Assembly: GCA_964348745.1 (NCBI GenBank)
Contig: CAYGDT010000006.1
Location: forward strand, 1 to 28,378
DNA: 28,378 nt
Direction of reading: 5' to 3'
Source: CAYGDT01 sp964348745
Lineage (GTDB): Bacteria > Patescibacteriota > Gracilibacteria > Peribacterales > Peribacteraceae
The notes below the pieces were generated by a model. The model was not told the origin of the DNA. It did not search any database and saw nothing but the letters and a program-made list of their open reading frames with translations. Shown here piece by piece: positions 24,251 through 28,378 of this stretch (position 1 is its first letter; each line of letters opens with the position of its first letter). Both the position numbers and the translations under genes were made by a program.

Positions 24251-24991
24251 ATGACTGCAAAAAAAGTTCTCGGCCTTGTGACTGCCCGTGGCAACTCCAC
24301 ACGCCTGCCGGGGAAAAACATCATGGAGTTCCTTGGAAAACCGATGATTGCTTGGACGATCGAAGCAGGGCTCCAAAGTGGCGCATTCGACCGGTTTATA
24401 CTTTCGACGGATGATCCGCAGATCGCCGAAATCGGAAAGAAGTACGGCATCGACGTACCATTTCTGCGTCCTTCTCAGTTCGCGACGGAAACGTCATCGT
24501 CGTACGACGCAGTGAAACATGCCGTGGAGTGGTTGCGGGACAATGAAGGATACGAGAATGACAATATCGTGTTGCTCGAACCGCCCTCCCCCGGCCGCAG
24601 GCCGTTTCATATTCGCGAAGTTGCGGAGATTATTTGTACCAACGATTCTATCGATTCTCTTATGGGAATTTCACTCCTACCAAACCACTATCACCCGCAC
24701 AAAGTCGTTTCTAAACAAAGCGACGGTACGATCCTACGGTTTAACGGCAGCAAGTTGATCCGCGAAACACTGGTGCGTAATCAGGATTTTGAGACCGCCT
24801 ATTTTACAAACTCTACGATCTACGCTTTTAAAAAAGCAAATCTCTTTGCTACATCAAACCCCGGTCTGTGGGGAGACCGTGTGCACGGATACGTGATGGA
24901 TAACAAATACGCTTTCGATATCGATACGCCGCATGACCTGCGGTTTGCCGAAATCAGCATGAAAATGCTTCTGGAAGAAGAAGCGTCTTAG
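24251..24991 (+). CDS. CMP-nonulosonate (acylneuraminate) cytidylyltransferase, copy 2
   Basis: CTP-dependent activation of a nonulosonic acid. The 246 residues have VTARGNSTRLPGKNIMEFLG (10-29), GKPMIAWTIEAG, ILSTDDPQIAEIGKKYG, PFLRPSQFATETSSSYDAV, LLEPPSPGRRPFHIREV (the L-Q-P-T-S-P-x-R counterpart) and FDIDTPHDLRFAEI at the end. It resembles LegF/NeuA enzymes more than copy 1 (9966-10655), which differs in the loop (GGSKRF) and length. The ATG directly follows the TAA of the dehydrogenase gene. Because neuC is in the same operon, this is the better candidate for activating the NeuB product. Confidence 0.92.
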   Translation: MTAKKVLGLVTARGNSTRLPGKNIMEFLGKPMIAWTIEAGLQSGAFDRFILSTDDPQIAEIGKKYGIDVPFLRPSQFATETSSSYDAVKHAVEWLRDNEGYENDNIVLLEPPSPGRRPFHIREVAEIICTNDSIDSLMGISLLPNHYHPHKVVSKQSDGTILRFNGSKLIRETLVRNQDFETAYFTNSTIYAFKKANLFATSNPGLWGDRVHGYVMDNKYAFDIDTPHDLRFAEISMKMLLEEEAS

Positions 24992-25011
24992 CCTGCGAGA
25001 ATTTTTGACTA

Positions 25012-25017
25012 TATACT
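25012..25017 (+). promoter_or_regulatory. -10 box TATACT near the methyltransferase start
   Basis: TATACT lies five bases before an ATG at 25023 and 15 bases before the ATG at 25033 used for the open reading frame. The first geometry matches the leaderless promoters elsewhere in the window. No convincing -35 is present at 17 bases. Confidence 0.35.
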
Positions 25018-25032
25018 CACCTATGAGGACAT

Positions 25033-25821
25033 ATGAAACAACCGTCACAGAATATGAGCGGCACAAAAACAGAACCGGATGACATGATCACCCACAATTT
25101 GCAGGCTTTTGAAAAAGAAAAAGCTGTGGATATGTTCAGTGAATATGTCCTTCAGAAACCCGAACAGGTTATTTTCGACAGCTTGAACCTCAAAGACATG
25201 CACGTGCTCGATCTTGGGGTGGGTGCGGGACGGACGACGCCATACCTTGCATCTCGGAGTAAATCATACATCGGTGTGGACTACGCTGCGGCGATGGTCG
25301 CCGAGTGCAAAAAGAAATTTCCCAATAGAGAATTCCAGGTCTGCGACGCCAGAAACCTCCCATTCACCGAACCGTTTGACTGCATCATCTTCAGTTTTAA
25401 TGGCATCGATAATATGCCACATGAAGATAGGTTGGCTACGCTCCGAAGCATTCACAGGTTACTCAAGCCGGGAGGCTATTACGTGTTCTCCACGCATAAT
25501 ATATCCGGAGCCAGGAAACTGTTCTCGGTCCAGCTGAATAGAAATCTCCGACGAACATGGATGAGCTTACGGCGCTGGTATAAGACACGCTCCATCAATC
25601 CTTCGTGGAAGGTAATCAGCGGACAGGATTACTTTGTTATTAATGAAGGAGCGCATGCCTTGAAGCTGAAGCAGTACTACATCAAACCCCTTGCCCAGAA
25701 GAAACAATTGCAGTCGGCCGGTTTCACGGATATCCGCGTCTTCGACCTGCCGGGTCATGAACTGAGCGAACCCTACGCTTCGGGAGACAGCTGGTTGTAT
25801 TACGTGTGTCGTAAACCCTGA
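25033..25821 (+). CDS. Class I SAM-dependent methyltransferase (Methyltransf_25/11-like), N-terminus possibly shifted
   Basis: The 262 residues carry motif I VLDLGVGAGRTTPYLA (58-73), IGVDYAAAMVAEC with the acidic residue of motif II, VCDARNLPF, FDCIIFSFNGIDNM, and LLKPGGYYVFSTHN, typical of small-molecule or sugar methyltransferases. The open frame starts at 25033 behind a GAGGA sequence. However, an ATG at 25023 opens a plausible N-terminus MRTYETTVTEYERHK that runs into a stop at 25080; removing one A of the AAAAA at 25065-25069 joins it smoothly to TEPDDMITHNLQAFEKE. Either the frame has a one-base insertion or translation starts at 25033. Its TGA abuts the TCA of the convergent gene. Confidence 0.85.
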   Translation: MKQPSQNMSGTKTEPDDMITHNLQAFEKEKAVDMFSEYVLQKPEQVIFDSLNLKDMHVLDLGVGAGRTTPYLASRSKSYIGVDYAAAMVAECKKKFPNREFQVCDARNLPFTEPFDCIIFSFNGIDNMPHEDRLATLRSIHRLLKPGGYYVFSTHNISGARKLFSVQLNRNLRRTWMSLRRWYKTRSINPSWKVISGQDYFVINEGAHALKLKQYYIKPLAQKKQLQSAGFTDIRVFDLPGHELSEPYASGDSWLYYVCRKP

Positions 25822-27261
25822 TCAGTTACTGTCCTGCTGTATCCTTTTGTTGATATACTCACCCATCTTCCTCGCACGCTCTTCCATGGGTTCCGGAGGA
25901 CGCACGCTCGGCTCCCTGCGATAACCGAGACCCGATGTTTCCTCGATTGCTTTAAGAAACATCCGAAGCTCACGCAGTGTCGGCTGTTTACGATGCACAA
26001 AGATTTCTTCCACGGCATTCTTGCAGTCCTGCATCGAATGGATGCGGTACACTCCGGGTGCGAACTGAAAATACTTGTGACCAAACAGCATCGCAGGTTT
26101 TCCTTTGAAGAGCCCTTCAAAACACGCCGTGCCCGTGGCAGCGGCGGTAGCGACTGCATGTTCGATCAATGTAAACGTACTAAACGTTCTCGGCACCAGC
26201 GTGACCGATGGAATGGCGTGCAGCGTGTTATAGAAAATTTCATCGCGACAGAGTTCGCCCTGGTTGGGGTTTTCCTTTACGTAGATACGAACCCCATCGG
26301 GCAGGCACGACGCAAGTAATTGCACGATCAATTCCTGATCGACGAATGCGCCGCCCATGGGACATGTCGTTGCTTCCGGCTGCATATGGAGCGGTACGTA
26401 GACGAAAGGCACCGTGAGATCGGGATCGCGCGCCAGGCGATCGTAGAGTTTCATCGTCGTATGATGCCTAAGTTTTCTTCTCCAGAACGCGGGCGAGACA
26501 ATGGATCGAAGGAGGTAGAGAGGTTTACGGGAAAGCACGCTCAAGGCGGGCTTCAGCCATTTGGCAAGAAACGTGCGCCGCGAAAGATGCTTATGCACCT
26601 TCTGCATGTACCACTGTTTCTGCTTCTGCTGTGTGTAGCGTGAGAAACACGCTTCGAACTCGTCGCTTAGTGGAACGGGAATGGAAGGATCTGCGTACTC
26701 GCTGCGTAACTTCTCAAGACGATCCCGCACAAGCGAACCGGATTCCTCCCAGCTCTCCTCCACACTGATCGCATCGACTGCGAAAAAGGGAAACATGGAA
26801 AGCGTACGGATTCCTTTGTATTTACAAAGTTCATAGAGCACCAGATCGTAACATTGGTGCGGAGCGCCCCGCAGCAGCAGCAGATCGATCTTTTTCTCCG
26901 TCAGCATGTGGTTCCAATAGCGAAGATGACGAAGATACTGGCGCTTGCGTTCATCGTACGGAATATCATTATAAATGGCATATCGCCCGATCATCTTCAA
27001 AAACACCGCTTCGCAGTGCCGCATGGATTCGATCAATTGTTCATCAAGCGGCGCGATAACGTTCCAGTCGATATCCGGATACTCACCGGCGCGCTGCGTT
27101 TTTGCGGATATCCATATATGCTGCGTACCGGCCTCAAGAGTCGGAAGCCTGTCCGGGAAATCACTGATCGAAATACAAAGCTCCAATGGAAGCCCGTGCG
27201 TAATACCCTCCGTGAGAGGTTTGCACATGTAATCATCGAATCCCTTGAGGATGATATGCAT
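25822..27261 (-). CDS. Capsule-polysaccharide-biosynthesis-like protein, paralogue 2
   Basis: This 479-residue protein is the paralogue of the gene at 19646-21109. Shared blocks in order are PLDEQLIESMRHCEAVF (71-87), QYLRHLRYWNHML (108-120), VPLHMQPEATTCPMGGAFVDQ (289-309), IYVKENPNQGE (326-336) and ATGTACFEGLFKGKPAMLFG, with FGHKYFQFAPGVYRI. The His-Pro pair of paralogue 1 is Asn-Pro here (KENPNQ). The frame is open to 27321, but that overlaps the deacetylase; ATG at 27261 gives the start matching paralogue 1 and lies seven bases after the deacetylase stop at 27269. Function as in paralogue 1 is probable but the changed residue may mean a different substrate or loss of activity. Confidence 0.75.
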   Translation of the reverse strand: MHIILKGFDDYMCKPLTEGITHGLPLELCISISDFPDRLPTLEAGTQHIWISAKTQRAGEYPDIDWNVIAPLDEQLIESMRHCEAVFLKMIGRYAIYNDIPYDERKRQYLRHLRYWNHMLTEKKIDLLLLRGAPHQCYDLVLYELCKYKGIRTLSMFPFFAVDAISVEESWEESGSLVRDRLEKLRSEYADPSIPVPLSDEFEACFSRYTQQKQKQWYMQKVHKHLSRRTFLAKWLKPALSVLSRKPLYLLRSIVSPAFWRRKLRHHTTMKLYDRLARDPDLTVPFVYVPLHMQPEATTCPMGGAFVDQELIVQLLASCLPDGVRIYVKENPNQGELCRDEIFYNTLHAIPSVTLVPRTFSTFTLIEHAVATAAATGTACFEGLFKGKPAMLFGHKYFQFAPGVYRIHSMQDCKNAVEEIFVHRKQPTLRELRMFLKAIEETSGLGYRREPSVRPPEPMEERARKMGEYINKRIQQDSN

Positions 27262-27268
27262 AGAAAGC

Positions 27269-28000
27269 TTAGAGAAGACCGCTATTGCAAGTATACGTAA
27301 CGTTTTCCTGCCGGCGCACATAGATCAGAAACTTTTCAAGATTTCCCCACATCCCGTATTTTTCAATCTCCCAACTGTGACCCCACAGATGGAAAAACGG
27401 CTGCTGAGTCTTCTGTGCATATTGAAACAGCGCTTTGGCAAGACTGAGCCAGCTGACTGCGGCGCCGGGTAGAACGCCAAAGGAGAGGAGCTGAGGAAAA
27501 AATAATCGCAGACGCGCGACGGGATCCAGCGGATGCCACCAGCGTGTAAATTTGCGACGGAAGGGAAACGGATAGATCTGGAGCGTCGTCGGGAGACCGA
27601 ACGGATCACCGCTCGAAAATTGAAGCTGCTCCACCGTGCGCGCGCCAATGTAACCTGCCTCTTGCACGAGTGTGCGCATCGCGGCGTTTTCGTCACCGTA
27701 CGGATAGCAAAACATGGTGCAAGGTTTTGCGGTGATGCGTTCAATCCATTGTTTTGAATCCGTAATCTCTCTGCGTGCATCCTCGGGCTTCATGCGCGTC
27801 AGTCGAGGATGTGTGATCGTGTGCGCACCGATTTCATGGTGCTGCGAAAGCATGGCGATCTCTGAATCGCTGAGCGCCGGTTTTTCGTGCGTGGCGGGAG
27901 GCGAAATATAGAATGTCCCCGTGGCACCGTACTTCTCTAAGAGTGCCGCAAGTTTCAGATCCTCTTTCCTGCCGTCGTCCCACGAAGTTGTGAAGAGCAT
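27269..28000 (-). CDS. Polysaccharide deacetylase (NodB/CE4 domain)
   Basis: The 243-residue protein removes N- or O-acetyl groups from carbohydrate. Motif 1 is TTSWDDG (4-10) with Asp8/Asp9, motif 2 HEIGAHTITHP (55-65) with His60 and His64 as metal ligands, and motif 3 is CYPYGDEN near residue 118. The remaining barrel follows to residue 243, with FFHLWGHSWEIEKYG near the C-terminus supplying the late His. No signal peptide is seen, so it may act on cytoplasmic lipid-linked sugars. It is in a minus operon with FemAB upstream (18-base gap) and the capsule-like paralogue downstream. Confidence 0.9.
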   Translation of the reverse strand: MLFTTSWDDGRKEDLKLAALLEKYGATGTFYISPPATHEKPALSDSEIAMLSQHHEIGAHTITHPRLTRMKPEDARREITDSKQWIERITAKPCTMFCYPYGDENAAMRTLVQEAGYIGARTVEQLQFSSGDPFGLPTTLQIYPFPFRRKFTRWWHPLDPVARLRLFFPQLLSFGVLPGAAVSWLSLAKALFQYAQKTQQPFFHLWGHSWEIEKYGMWGNLEKFLIYVRRQENVTYTCNSGLL

Positions 28001-28018
28001 GCACGTATGGTATCGCTT

Positions 28019-28378
28019 CTACGGATAAATCAGAAGCGGGAACCACTCATTCTTTCCGAAGAGCCGACGAATACGATATACGATGAATCGAATCAATCGA
28101 TTGCCAACCGACGAGTAGCGAACAAATTGCTGCAGATCCGCGCCGAAACTCAGTTTGAATTTGGTAATGCCATACAACGGATCTCGCTCGTCCGTCGTCG
28201 CACCGCACATGTTATACGTGCGGTACCCGCGTTGGATCGCATCGCTGAGAATCGCCCACTGCAGCGCGTTACCCGCGTAGAGACTGCGACCTTCTTCCGT
28301 CAGGACGCCGCTGCGATATAAAAGTCCTTTACCGGCGTATAGGATCAAAGCACCGCCGACGACTGCACCGTCTCTCTC
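28019..28378 (-). CDS. FemAB/GNAT-like aminoacyl- or acyltransferase, C-terminal part
   Basis: The frame continues past the right edge: the codons before the TTG at 28348 read RDGAVVGGALILYAGKG, so the gene starts outside the window. Visible are ALILYAGKGLLYRSG, the typical NALQWAILSDAIQRGYRTYNM block, and DPLYGITKFKLSFGADLQQFV, the conserved end of FemA/FemX (peptidoglycan bridge) and related GNAT-fold domains also found in capsule loci. These proteins transfer amino acids or acyl groups to lipid-linked or sugar acceptors. It is upstream of the deacetylase on the minus strand. The substrate cannot be told from this fragment. Confidence 0.8.
   Translation of the reverse strand, partial: ERDGAVVGGALILYAGKGLLYRSGVLTEEGRSLYAGNALQWAILSDAIQRGYRTYNMCGATTDERDPLYGITKFKLSFGADLQQFVRYSSVGNRLIRFIVYRIRRLFGKNEWFPLLIYP

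Noticed and set aside
1..28378. tRNA, rRNA, CRISPR array, integrase or transposase
   Set aside because: No cloverleaf-like blocks, regularly spaced repeats or recombinase motifs were seen in either strand.

Overview
This 28.4 kb window is a dense surface-glycan (capsule, O-antigen-like or S-layer/protein glycan) biosynthesis locus. It contains about 24 genes, no RNA gene, no CRISPR array and no transposase. Both edge genes are cut by the window: a sugar-nucleotide epimerase on the left and a FemAB-like aminoacyltransferase on the right. The organism is bacterial and uses the standard stop code, since TGA ends many genes, which argues against the UGA-recoding Gracilibacteria/Absconditabacteria. 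GC is near 50 percent with AT-richer patches. Shine-Dalgarno sites are nearly absent, and several good -10 boxes lie only 6-9 bases upstream of the start codon, which points to leaderless mRNAs. Together with palindromic repeats that I recall from candidate-phyla contigs, this suggests a Patescibacteria/CPR-type genome (Peribacteria/Peregrinibacteria-like). That placement is inference; there is no marker gene here to prove it.

Layout. 1-4.1 kb: 3' part of an NAD-dependent sugar epimerase, an orphan acidic protein in AT-rich DNA, a GtrA-like membrane protein, a UDP-HexNAc 6-dehydrogenase, and GDP-mannose 4,6-dehydratase. 4.1-6.0 kb: a second GtrA and a GT-C glycosyltransferase split by a one-base change in a G run. 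6.0-7.6 kb: a small cupin-like protein and a PLP aminotransferase of the GDP-perosamine synthase type, carrying a palindromic repeat in its reading frame. 7.7-11.7 kb (minus): a helical protein of unknown function, a CMP-nonulosonate synthetase, a GT4 glycosyltransferase and a tyvelose-epimerase-like SDR. 11.7-15.6 kb: a membrane GT-C-like protein, an AT-rich orphan with a duplicated domain, and a second GT4. 15.6-21.1 kb (plus): ABC exporter, sulfotransferase, NeuB-type synthase and a capsule-synthesis-like protein. 21.2-25.8 kb: a methyltransferase-like protein (minus), then NeuC, a D-2-hydroxyacid dehydrogenase, a second NeuA and a methyltransferase (plus). 25.8-28.4 kb (minus): a paralogue of the capsule-like protein, a polysaccharide deacetylase, and FemAB.

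How the genes may work together. NeuC, NeuB and two NeuA-type enzymes form a complete core for a CMP-activated nonulosonic (sialic-acid-like) sugar, split across two plus-strand operons and one minus-strand operon. Gmd plus the DegT aminotransferase would yield GDP-perosamine. The UDP-sugar dehydrogenase would give a HexNAc uronic acid. GT4, GT-C and capsule-like proteins could assemble the glycan, GtrA proteins and the ABC exporter could move lipid-linked intermediates, and sulfotransferase, methyltransferases and deacetylase could decorate it. The predicted product is therefore an acidic, possibly sialylated and sulfated, surface polymer.

Most notable observations: a loop-conserved, stem-covarying hairpin family (three copies); two probable homopolymer frameshifts; an in-frame palindromic repeat in the aminotransferase; two convergent gene pairs sharing the stop-to-stop junction TGATCA; a duplicated unknown domain; and a paralogous pair of capsule-like proteins.
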